Source: Azolla caroliniana
Taxonomy: Eukaryota > Polypodiophyta
NCBI GenBank assembly: GCA_043228905.1
Contig: JBHGNT010000016.1
Coordinates: 10,726,001-10,790,000, forward strand
DNA length: 64,000 nucleotides
Direction: 5' to 3'
In this document: piece after piece, positions 20,805-31,526 of the stretch
How the letters are laid out: each line of letters opens with the position of its first letter
How positions within the stretch are numbered: position 1 is the stretch's first letter
Made by a program: the position numbers and the translations under genes
The notes under the pieces: model-generated
Database searches by the model: none
Seen by the model: only the letters and a program-made list of their open reading frames with translations
What the model was told of the DNA's origin: nothing

Positions 20805-22595
20805 AATAGTTTTGCAAGGGTTTAGGGTCTTAGTTGGCCTCGGGCTATTGCGGCCCCACTCTTTAATAGCTCGTATTAGAAATCCTCTCGGCTCTCCCCT
20901 ATGAGGGAGGCTCGATTGCACTCATTGTGTAAGGAATTGGACCGAATGCCTCCCATCTTGGCTCTTGACCCTCGCATATGATGACCTGTTGTCTAGCACC
21001 TTCGTCTCCATGTGAGCCGTCGTGATGTATGGTTCACCCAAGTTGACCGGGTGTGAGGACGCCTCTTGAACAAAGAAATGTTGATCTATTTCTATGTCCC
21101 CCACATTAACCCATACATTCGGGCAAGCCCCGTATAGCTCCTTGGTTGCTCGGGTCGCCGCTCTAATCTTCCACCCATGCTTCGTGTTGATCAACCACTT
21201 TCCCTTTTTATAAAAGTCCATTGACATAAGGTTGATCTCAGAGCCATGGTTGATCAATGCTCTCACCGACTCTTTTACATCTCCGACCCATACCGGTGTC
21301 TCCGTTGTTGATCTCGCCCAATGCGGCCTCATGTAGAGACTGTCCGCATAGTCTTCGTCTTCCTCGGGCACCTCAGTTCACAATGCATTTACAATCACGG
21401 GCTTTTCCACTTCTTGCTCCATCGAGAGCCACTTCCTCTTCATTAGGTCGATGATGACCTCGTGGAATTATTTCTTGGCAATTCCGAGGATCTCTCGTAG
21501 AGTAAACTCTACGCGACTATCGAGGATCCTTTCCTCCACTACCTTCTTCAAGTCTGTTGCTTGTTCAATCTCCGAGCAAAGCTTGAAGTTGGGGGGGTTC
21601 CCCTTCTCTTTCCATCTTTCATCACGTGGTTGAGACTAGTTCGGCTCTTCCCTTCTTCGTGCTCCTTGAGTGTCGCATTTCCTTGATGGACCGACTCCCT
21701 CATCATTTCCTACCTTCTTCTCTCCTACCATTACTTCATAGTTTTGGCAAGTGGCTTCCAGTAAGCCTGTCTTTTCTTCCACCGGATCCTTCCACCCAAT
21801 TGCATCTTGGACCCTTCTTTCCGCTTCGTTCGCTTCTTCTCTTTTGAACTTTCCCCTAGAGAGGCTTCCAAGGATTGACGACCAAAAGTCAAACTCTTTC
21901 TCCTCTTGCCTCCTCACCTCTTTCCCCACTCGGATCCCAGCCAACGCCGAGTAGTGGACGGCTTCAACATGTTGTGCTCCGGCATCCTCCATTAGCCTTC
22001 TCATGCCCCCTCGGCCTTGATTCAATCCCAAGGGGTGCCTTGTCTCCGTCGAATAGACCCTATTGTTCCAAAGATAGACAATATCCCTTCTTAGGGCCTC
22101 TTGAAAGTCTCCACACTCCCTTCGTAGGTGGTCAGGATTGTCGCACCACATACATCTTTGTGCAAATGGGGGACGTCGATTTGGAGATCTCGGACCATCT
22201 TTGTGAGCTTGTCTATTGCCGACCCTCCAGATGGTGCTTCAATCACGTTTCTCTAGGGGATGAACCTTGCATTTTCTTCCTCTCTTTCTTGAGGTGCTCT
22301 ACCACACCTGGGTTCATGTGTCTCACTAATGGAGCCTATGGATGTTTGTCCGCTCAACGGAAACCTGCCATTCCATTCCCTTCTCTTATCGAAGCGACTA
22401 CAAACCTGTTTTACCATAGCCTAATATGTCGTGAGCCCATCATCAGTTTCGAGGAGGAGCCCCACCTTCTCTCGGTCTCGTGCATCAACAACAATAGCTT
22501 TTATGAATAGTAGGACCTTGCTTGTATCAAGCACCGTCCTATCGAGAGCCAAAAGTTGCGCGAAGCGCTTCTCAAATTCTTGTAGAAGGAGAAGG
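20805..22595 (-). pseudogene. gag-protease fragment of gypsy element E3
   Basis: Collinear with E2. Minus strand: gag tail near 22590-22400, knuckle C-M-W-C-D-N-P-D-H-L-R-R-E-C near 22150-22105, a linker frame 22151-21636 with a charged helical region, and protease 21371-20922 with A-L-I-N-H-G-S-E-I-N-L-M near 21255-21222 and H-P-V-N-L-G-E-P-Y. E3 is cut by E2 at 20804 and by unrelated sequence near 22595. Stops and shifts separate the parts. Confidence 0.7.
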
Positions 22596-23021
22596 CTAAG
22601 ACCCGGACATGGTCTGATGGGGTGAAGGGCCTGAAACCAGAAGACGAGTTGGAGAACACCGACTCAGACAAGAGCAGGAACGAATAGGAGACAGTAGATT
22701 CGCTTCAACAGTTGGATTCGGAGGAGCAGGATCAACTAAAGGCCAAGCAAACACGGACGAAGCGGAAGTTGGCGCCAACACGAAAGAACCGACGGGTCGA
22801 CAAGCGCCGGAGTCACAGCAACGAGGGAGCTGAAATGGGCCGGTTGAGCAGACAAGCCAACCGAGGAGGTTGAGGTGTGCAGAACCAGAAGGGTCGTAGC
22901 AAACAGGACCAGACCAGACCGAACGAGGAGCGCGAGCAAGGCGGCACGATACCAGAAGGAGCCGGGTAGAAGAACCGGCTACCACGGACACTAACACCAC
23001 AATCCGACCTCAAGTTGAGCT
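22596..23021 (+). other. Unrecognised remnant before the purine-rich tract of repeat D
   Basis: About 430 bp, purine-rich on the plus strand, with broken frames rich in charged residues. It ends in the purine tract that precedes repeat D copy B. It may be the last piece of the internal region of the element whose LTRs are D. No domain recognised. Confidence 0.4.
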
Positions 23022-23031
23022 TGAGGGGGAG
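23022..23031 (+). promoter_or_regulatory. Candidate polypurine tract before repeat D copy B
   Basis: TGAGGGGGAG immediately before TGTTGAGTGACC at 23032. This arrangement is the usual start of a 3' LTR and is the main reason for reading D as an LTR. Confidence 0.65.
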
Positions 23032-23354
23032 TGTTGAGTGACCAAGCTCAACTGGATCCAAATCAGCTGAATTAGCCTAAGACGGATCGGTATTCAGATG
23101 ATATCTGAATACAATCGGCCGGATCGGGGAGACGGATCGGAGAGCTGAATTCGAGCGGGAACTAGAAGCCTAGTAGTAGCCTAGACTACTAGGTAATCAT
23201 TGTCTCGTATTTCGTGTCAATTGCTTGTATGAGCATTGATGTACCTGTCAATACTTCTATCAGTACTTTATGGACTTTGTATAAATAGTGCTGTTATAGC
23301 ACATTGTATGTACAACGTTTTTAGAGTGGATTTTTTTAATTGAGTTTATGTTCT

Positions 23355-23398
<44 letters not shown>

Positions 23399-23939
23399 TG
23401 TCTCTCCCGCGTATACTCTCTGCATATTAAGCTTCTCCATTAAATCTCTTATTATCTGTTGCTATCTAGTTGAGCCGGTTCTGTCTAACGCTTCCACACG
23501 TTTACTTTTACAATTCCGCTACGATCGTCGTAGTCGGAATTCGTGGCGTAATACGTAAACATTCCACTACGATTGTCGTAGCCGGAATTCCATAGTTCAT
23601 GAGCTATTGGCTACTTGAAGCCAAGTCTCGTACTTTTTCCGTCACTCCTCTTCATAGTGGCCGTTGTGGCGAAGTTTCGCCCGTGTGTGTTACTTGGACC
23701 ACAGGGGTCTTGGACTAGGGAGTACGAAGGGATAGAGAAGACCTGAGGTTTGCTTTACGACAATACTACTTCCCGACCCCTTCTCGAGCAAAGGCTCGTT
23801 GCCCCTTTTGTGGGGCTGGTGGCTTTTATTGATCACGACTCGTCGAGTTTTTGACATCACTGCACGAGCCAAGTGATCAAACGGGTATAAGCATAGATGA
23901 GCACACAAGATGAACGCATAAGGGGACGATAACACAAAC

Positions 23940-24044
23940 AGGAATGCATATACGTCTTTATGAGGGGGAGAGGTGCATGGGCATGCCTGAACGCTCCCTT
24001 GTAACAAGAAGGCCGAACGTACAAGGAAGACACAAAACACACAC
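23940..24044. repeat. 105-bp array, copy B, first unit
   Basis: One unit with GGGAGAGGTGCATGGGCATG (about 23966) ends in ACAAAACACACAC at 24044, where Tp1 begins. The array resumes at 43576. Confidence 0.9.
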
Positions 24045-24070
24045 GGGTCGAAGCACGCTATGGTGTACCA
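24045..24070 (+). repeat. Left terminal inverted repeat of Tp1
   Basis: 26 bp starting GGGTCGAAGCACGCTATGG; matches the reverse complement of 43550-43575 at 23 of 26 positions. Followed within 60 bp by three AGTAC-type motifs. Confidence 0.92.
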
Positions 24071-24559
24071 GAAAAGTACTGTTTTTTGTCACAAAAATTG
24101 TCAGTACTTTCAATACTGTTAGTACTGAATAATTCAGAAAAAAAATTAGAGAAAAAGAAAATCGATTTTGGAGAGTGGGGTGACTGTAGTACAAGTGTCA
24201 TTTACTGTAGAAGGAGTGGGGGGAACACGTGAGGAGATGTTCTTCCATTTTGGGGGCTATTTTCCCCTCACGTCGTTTTGGCGCTTCCCCTCATACTCCT
24301 CTTCCTCTATCCCTCTGAGCTTTTCATCACAGACATCCATGTCACATTTCTGATTTTCCTTCAATCTAAATCTCAAACATCCATGTCTGGTTGGAGAGTT
24401 TGAGTTGAGGATTTCTGATTTTTTTAGGGTTTCTGTTTTTGTTAGGGTTTAGGTTGAGGTACAGAGACTGTTCTGAGGGTTTAGGTAGCAGCCAATAGTG
24501 ACTTCTTCGACAATGACTTTCTTACTTCCACCAATTGCAGTTGATGTCGTGGTGATTTG

Positions 24560-24815
24560 GGGCTTTTTCCACCAAATCGAGGCGGCATTGGAGGTTCCTT
24601 CCACCAAATCGAGGCGGCATATCCAACGCTCCCTCCACCATTGGAGGTTCCTTCCACCAAATCGAGGTGGCATATCCAACGCTCCCTCCACCATTTGAGG
24701 TTTCTTCCACCAAATCGAGGCTGCATATCCACGCTCCCTCCACCATTGGAGGTTCCTTCCACCAAATCGAGGCGGCATATCCAACGCTCCCTTCACCATT
24801 GGAGGTTCCTTCCAT
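24560..24815. repeat. 53-bp tandem array near the left end of Tp1
   Basis: About five units based on GGAGGTTCCTTCCACCAAATCG, with starts at about 24591, 24644, 24697, 24749 and 24802. It lies in the leader of the transposase gene, after AGGGTTTAGG-rich sequence typical of plant leaders. Open frames on both strands over the array are artefacts of the repetition. Confidence 0.9.
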
Positions 24816-25046
24816 CCATTTTTTTATTTTCAGTACTAAAATGTTTCATTTCTTCATATTTCAGTACTAAATTTTTAGAATTGACATTTGTCATATTTGA
24901 TATGTAATTCTAATGTTTGAAACAAAATATTTCTCACTTTGCAGACCACATTTAAAAACATTTGATTGTGTTTTCTTGGTTGAGTCTATATAACATTAAC
25001 TACTTTTGCAAGACACTTAATTTTTGTGGATAAATCTAGTGACCGA

Positions 25047-28000
25047 ATGGGGGTTCCTAACGAGAGTGAGTTGTCAAGTAACTCATGCATATCTGAAAGG
25101 ACTAAGAGATGAGTGATTCTTCACATAGTCCGTTATTTGGTAGAAATAACGAAGAGATTTAGTGAAGAGGATCGTAGGGATATTATCTATAGAGTGTTAC
25201 ACCATCAAAGTTTGAATGAAGACATGGAGAGAATAAAATTTAGGGACCAATGTGTTTCAGAAGAGATTGTGGAGTCTATGAAGTCATCCTTAGACTTAGT
25301 GAAAGGTGTAGAGAGCTTAGACAAACTTGCTGCAAAGAGGGCAGCCCTACACATGGTTGTGAACGGTGCGAGAGAAAAAAAATATAGTGATACTAAAGTT
25401 GCCTTAGCCCTGGGTATTCAAAGAAGGAACTTGAGGAAACATCGCCGAAATATACACTCAAGCAAATTCAAGTGGCTGGGGTTGGGACGTAGACGAAGAT
25501 GTGATGCCTTATCTCAGGAGATTATTGAGAAAGTGGATTCATTTTGGGCCAAAAATACGCGTGTCTCACCGAATAAGAAGGACGTGTGTAGACAACGAAT
25601 AAGTCAGGGTAAGTACCAGATTCACCCTAGACACTTCTTGGAGATGACAGAGGTATTCCATTTTTTTATATCAATTCACATTCCATAACTTTGTGTTTTG
25701 ACCAAGTGTATATTAATGTTTGCTATATATATTGGTTGATGTAGGCTGAATTGTACATGAACTTTAAAGACCAACATCCAAGCTTGACTGTTGGATTCCG
25801 CAAGTTCCAAGGTTTGAAACCATTTTATGTTAGAAAATTAAATGAGAGGAATACATGTTGTTGTGTGTACCATGTGAAGATGGACATGTTAAGGCTAGTA
25901 GTGAATGCAATGCGTACTGATTCTAAGGGTATACACAGGGAGTTATGTGTCTACACTTGTGAGATTTGTAGACCAAATGGGGAGGATAATAGGTGTAATG
26001 CACGAAACATCACTTATGCATCCGTTTCTGAGCTATGGAGGTCTTGTGTTTGTGAAAAAGAACCATCATGTGAGTGACATCGTCGTACATGTCTATTAAG
26101 AATATGTAAGGTTTGTCCGCTACCATTATTTTGTAGGCAGGAGCTTGATTTGGGAAATAGTCATATCATGAAATGGAAATATTTGGAGTATGTGACTGAA
26201 AATATTGGCAAGGGAGTTGTAACTAAGCGTATCAATGAAGTATATAAGGAGACATGTGCTGCTACCCTTGTCTCAGAATTTAAGAAACAACTTGGGGAGT
26301 TCATTCCACATAACTTCCGGAGTTATTGGCAAAATTCACAGTTCAAGGAATGTATTAATAACTTACCAACGGGTGTCATCGTATCCGTTATTGATTTTGC
26401 AGAAAACTATACATTTAAAGTTCAAAATGAGGTTCAATTAATGCATTGGTACAATGATCAATGTACAATACTTGTACATATTTGCTATTGGAGGCAAGAC
26501 GGTGAGTTACATAAGAAATCAATATTTTACATTTCAGATGATAAAAAGCATGATACACTATTTGTTCAACATTGTTTTAAGCTTCACCATGCAGATTTAT
26601 TTTCTCTAGGGTTAACCTTTAACCGTCATTGGGTTTGGTCTGATGGTGCTGCCTCGCAGTTTAAGGCGGCACGATCGTTCTACTTTATCGCCAGGTAATT
26701 TTTAATCCATATGTTTAGTACTTATCATGCAATGTGTAAGGAAGTAATTCTTGTGTTAGTGGATGCATACTAATTATGTTTGTAACTATTAACAAACAGT
26801 ACTATTCACATGGGTGCATACTAATTATGTTTGTAACTATTCGAATCTTGCACTTGTGAATGGATGCATGCATACTAATTTTGTTTGTACTATGTTGTGT
26901 GTTGTATCTGTACTAAATCAGTATTTACTGAAGGATGTAAAGTACTCGTATTGTACTCTATAGTATTGTCCGTCCTTAAGAGAATTGTACTAAGTAACTT
27001 TTAATCCATGTGAAGTGTTCTCCATAGACACATTGTACTATGTTGTGTTTACAGAAGGATGTAAAGTACTCATCTTGTACTCATAGTATTGTCCGTCCTT
27101 AAGAGAATTGTACTAATTATCTTTTTATCCATGTGAAGGGTTCTCCATAGACACATTGTACTATGTTGTGTGTTGTATCTGTACTATGTTGGGTGTATAG
27201 AAGGATGTAAAGGACTCATATTGTACTCAGAGTATTGTCCGTGCTTAAGAGAATTGTACTAAGTATCGATTAATCCATGTGAAGGGTTCTCCATAGACAC
27301 ATTGTACTATGTTGTGTTTACAAAAGGATGTAAAGTACTCATCTTGTACTTAGAGTATTGTCCGTCCTTAAGAGAATTGTACTAATTATGTTTTAATCCA
27401 TGTGAAGGGTTCTCCATAGTATTGTCCGTCCTTCAGAGAATTGTACTAAATCAGTATTTACTCATGTTGTACTCATAGTATTGTACTCATCTTTTAAACA
27501 CATTGTGTGGTACTGATTATCTATTAATCAATGTTCAGCGTTCTCCATGAACACACTGTATTGTACTATGTGTTGTATCTATACTAAATCAATGTTTATT
27601 GGGGGATGTAAAGTACATGTCTTGTAGTACTAATGATCTTCTAAGGAGGGTTGTGTTCTCCGTGGACACATTGTACTGTACTATCCGATATTGAACATTT
27701 TGTACTATTTATCTATTAATACATGTAGAGTGCTTTCCATGAACTCATTGTACTATACTTTGTGCTATATCCATACTAAGTTAGTATTAAATGGATGCCA
27801 GGTACTGTTGGTTGACAACATAGTACTTTTTATCTTTTAATAAGTGTAGAGTGTTCTCAATGGATACGTTGTGCTATGCTTTGTTTTGTATTTGTACTAA
27901 ATCAGTATTAATGGAAGTGTAGTACTCTCAATTGACAACATAGTACTAATTTTGTTCGAAACCTGAGATACCAAAGCAGGCATTTCTCCTTATTCAATAT

Positions 28001-28864
28001 TCGTATGCAATGGAATTACTTCGGTTTGGACATGTAAAAGGAGAGCATGATGGTGCGGGGGCTGTGATCAAACGTGCCCTTACAAGTGAGCAGTTGGATA
28101 ATAATGGTGCTAAGTTACAAAATGCACATGATGTTGTGCAGTGGCTAACATGGAAGATGTCAAATGATGGTAAGAACAGATTGTTTGTTGAAGCTCGCGC
28201 TAATGAGGTCGATAGAATTAAATCATATGGTTGTAAAACTGTGAAAGGCACATGCAGCACCCATTGTGTGTTAGGGTTTAGCCGCAAGGACACAACACAA
28301 TTGTTACTCCATAGTTTATCATGCTTTTGTTCCATGTGTCTAGATGAAGCTTGGGATAAATGCATCAACCTATCAATCGTGGAGCCCTGGAAGCTGCAGA
28401 AGCTTGAGCCTGAATGACAAGATGATATTGAAGAGGATGTGCATTCAAACGATATTGTATACTACAACCAAAATCAAGACTTGGCAGTTTTATTGGAAGT
28501 TGGAGATCATTTTGCAGTGCTCAAATCTCCTCAGAATGAAGATTTAGAAGACTACTACATTGTGGTGTGCAAGCAAGGAAAGACATTATTGAAAGAAGTG
28601 GTGAGGGATGGTTGGGGCAACAATTTCAACGTTGGTGAGTCTGTCGTGTATGGAAACTATTATGCAAAGTTGCCGCAGTGTAAGAACACATATGCATTAC
28701 TAAAAGAAGCACCCATCGCAATAATCTACGCTGATGCTATTCTTGCGATCAAATTCAATATGACTCAAGCAAAGCACAAGGTTAAGGGATACAACACTGT
28801 CTACAAGGTCCCCCAAGAGGTTCATGAGCACATATTAGGGGAGGTCTCTCTATTTAATGCTTGA
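25047..28864 (+). pseudogene. Tp1 transposase-like gene (DDE-type), several exons, broken
   Basis: ATG at 25047 opens a frame that is stopped by TGA at 25110-25112 and then stays open to a GT donor at 25653. Further exons: 25745-26069, about 26137-26693, and about 27976-28864. The first exon has a helix-turn-helix-like part (D-T-K-V-A-L-A-L-G-I-Q-R-R-N-L). Exon 3 carries V-I-D-F-A-E-N-Y and V-W-S-D-G-A-A-S-Q-F-K; exon 4 carries H-V-K-G-E-H-D-G-A-G-A-V-I-K. These look like the three acidic motifs of an RNase H-fold transposase. A C-terminal part (G-D-H-F-A-V-L-K...Y-Y-I-V-V-C-K) after a TGA at 28415-28417 looks like a small beta-barrel reader domain. The frame around 28000-28030 also fits poorly. 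I cannot name the superfamily. It is the obvious candidate for the enzyme that moved Tp1. Confidence 0.65.
26694..27975 (+). repeat. Intron with GTAC-rich repeats in the Tp1 transposase gene
   Basis: A likely intron (donor CAG/GTAATT at 26694, acceptor ...CAAAGCAG near 27980) made of imperfect repeats of about 150-170 bp with TTGTACTA, AAGTACTC and GTATTGTCCGTCCTTAAGAG. No coding potential. A similar GTAC-rich array sits in the intron of the minus-strand Tp1 gene at 39.2-40.8 kb. Confidence 0.75.
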
Positions 28865-29009
28865 AAGTCACCCTATCAATACATTGTACCAGAAAACTGA
28901 AAAACATCCACTTGGAGTTCACTATTAATTTTGATGATTGACAAATGAATTGATATATTTCGTCTTTCTTCTAAAGTGTTTATGCCTCTCAACCACTTGT
29001 ACTTATCTT

Positions 29010-29902
29010 TCATAATATATTAGTTGTTGTCAATAGGACTTGGATTTCTTCATTGCCAATATTGCTCATGTTTCTTGATGTTATTTGAGCATAGAAGTTT
29101 TGCAGAGCCATGTTAAAATGAGTAAAAATATTGTATATCTTCTTGATAAAGTCTAGATTCATAAGAGTTGGTGTGTCCTCTGTTGGCACATAAATCTGCT
29201 CTTCTTTTGCTACCAAGAGAAGATTGTTAGTTGAATTCATTAAAGACTTTAATATTGTAAGATTTTCTACTGTAAGTTCATTCTTCAAAGGGGGCGATGA
29301 ATTCTGTGAAGACAACAAAGAAAATTATTCTCTCAGAATCCTTTTTTGTTTCATGATATGTCCTGTGAAGCCATCTGAGTTTTAACTTCTTGTATATAAG
29401 TCCTGAATATCCAGGCTATGGATTTTAAAGTACCGACCTTCCTTTCCTTAACAAAATAATCCAACTCCTGAAACAATAATTTGTGATAGCTCAAAAAGGT
29501 AAGTGTTTCCTTACTACTGTTAGTGGATGGTTCATCCTTTGGGATGATATCATCAAAATATGGCCCACATTGCTTCAACAATTTGCAAACATTCTGGTTA
29601 CCCTCCAAATGGGATTGATGAAACAGTCTATACTTCAGTATATCTTCAACAACACCCGATATTTTCTGTTTCTCATCATCAACACCGGAAAACCTAAATT
29701 TTCCTAGCAAGCTAAGAAGACTTTCAAGCATTTTATCTACAACAGACTGAAAGACTTTGTGAGGATTAGGAGATGATCTCAAAAAAGAAACAAAACGTTG
29801 TAAAATAAGAGTACTTAGATCAAAAAGTATATTCCCATTGTTTTTTATATATGTTGACGAGCAAAATACAGAAGCAATCCTTAAACATGAACTTGATTTC
29901 AC
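29010..29902 (-). CDS. Unrecognised Tp1 ORF pair
   Basis: Two minus-strand frames (29902-29351 and 29318-29010), possibly exons of one gene or the last exons of the large gene upstream. The first is helical and leucine-rich (L-L-S-L-L-G-K-F-R-F-S-G-V, Y-L-F-H near the middle, then W-I-F-R-T-Y-I-Q-E-V-K). The second has N-L-D-F-I-K-K-I-Y-N-I-F-T-H. No family recognised. It converges with the end of the transposase gene (28864). It is within Tp1 and so is probably a transposon gene rather than a host gene. Confidence 0.4.
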
Positions 29903-30031
29903 ACTGGTATAACTATTTCAGATTCATGAACTGGATTTTTGACATTGGCAATTGAAACAGTATTTTGGTGTCCAAATAGTTCAATTTCAGACATCACTAA
30001 CAACTAAAGTTCAAGTACAATCGAAAGACAA

Positions 30032-30754
30032 TCAGGCACTAGAGGGTAACTTGGCCGATCTTGTAATGCGCTTGTTGTTGGTGCCAGATTTTTCTGATTT
30101 TACATTGTTCTTTATCTTAAAGCCTTTAGGTATGAGTTGACTAAGTGGCACTTCATCATCAGAGGCATCAGAGACAGGCATGGATGCGCGGGCACCTTGT
30201 ACTGGTGGCAAGCTTGAGAGAGCAACTGTGTTTTCTGCAACTGCAATGCTTGTACACAAATCCACAAAGGTGCTATCGATAGACAAATTATCACTCATCT
30301 CCTGAATGCTTGTACTCCTAGCGATCTTTATTGCCCTATCATCATCACCGATGCCTATATACTCGTTCTTATTAGACGCCTGTATGCGGACCGTGGCAGT
30401 AGTCATGGTCAACTCCTCTTGTACGGTGGATGTCACCTCATTCTTAAGACAACGTGTACCTGCTTGGGTGGTCGTTATTGCCTGGTCCTCTTGGGTGATG
30501 CTAGTATGCTCGCTCTGAGTACAATCAGGCCCCTCTTCATTAATAACGTTGTTCGCTCTACACTCATGGGATTCTGTACAATCAGGCTTATCTTCAGGGA
30601 AAGCGATGTTCTTTCCACGATCCTCATGGGTTTCACAAGACACTACTAGCACATTCTCAGTACAATCAAGCTCCTCTTCATTACTAGCAATGTTCTTTCC
30701 ATGATCCTCATGGGAATCTTTAGACAGTACTAGCACATTATCAATAGACACTAC
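30032..30754 (-). pseudogene. 3' part of the large Tp1 gene, cut off by Tp2a
   Basis: An acidic frame with repeated H-E-D-x-G-K-N-I-A and D-C-T-E-N-V-L units, ending N-N-K-R-I-T-R-S-A-K-L. The same type of repeat (H-E-E-C-G-K-N-M-A, D-C-T-D-N-V) ends the frame on the other side of Tp2a at 37972. If Tp2a and one copy of TAAC are removed, the two frames join in phase through D-N-V-L-V-V-S, matching the repeat further on. So this is one exon of one gene, interrupted by a recent insertion. Confidence 0.8.
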
Positions 30755-30758
30755 TAAC

Positions 30759-30795
30759 AACACCGGGTCATTTGAAACAGGTAATATGTCGTATT
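30759..30795 (+). repeat. Left terminal inverted repeat of Tp2a
   Basis: Starts AACACCGGGTCATTTGAAAC; 36 of 37 positions match the reverse complement of 37931-37967. Preceded by target duplication TAAC. Confidence 0.93.
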
Positions 30796-31526
30796 CTCTT
30801 TTGGCATAGTTGGCCAGATGTAGACAAGTACCCTATTTTAGCCTGATATCGAAAATATACAATGCATGCGTACCCCTTTTGCGACTTGATGGTTAAATAT
30901 AGAACAAAAAAAACCTAGCAATTACTAAATTGTATATGTGTCCACATTCGTGTCAATTTGCATATCATGGAGCACAATTGAAGACTTGGTTCAATATAAA
31001 GTTCTAAAATTGGTATCCATATTCAAATTGTAGAGTAAAACTACATAAACCATAATTATAAATATGTGGTTCTGGGTTTAGGAATAAAGTAGTACCCCAC
31101 TTGTTGGACGGGTATATCGATAGTTTCATTGTATAATGTCATATAGTTCATGACAATGTAATTGGTAAGAGTAACAATTACGTACGACATTCATTTATAC
31201 TATGTGGAACCAGTAGACTTGAACCGTAAGTAACTAAAAACCTCTTATTATCAAAAACATTTGCCTTTTCATATACAGTCATGCTAACGAAAATGAGAAA
31301 TTACAATATCATGTTAATATCTCAAACTGAAGAAGAGCATGGTGACCAATTATATGTAAATACAAACTACGGTTCCAATAATGATTAAAAAGGGAAATTA
31401 TGAACAGGTGAATTTAATTAAACGATAAACCATTACAGATGTTCTCATATACAAATATAATATGAAGTGATGGTGAACATTATGCCTCAAAATCCTCAAT
31501 TTTTACATTACGCCATCTACATCAAT

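Noticed and set aside
22596-23031. Ty1/copia RNase H end before the D repeat
   Set aside because: The purine tract and TGTTGAG start look copia-like, but no copia RNase H motif can be read in any frame of the preceding 430 bp.
24449-24907. Frames on both strands rich in F-G-G-R-N-L and P-P-L-E-V-P
   Set aside because: Produced by the 53-bp tandem array in the Tp1 leader.
26700-27960. Satellite or centromeric repeat
   Set aside because: The repeats lie between a splice donor and an acceptor of one gene and are confined to that gap, so they are intron content.
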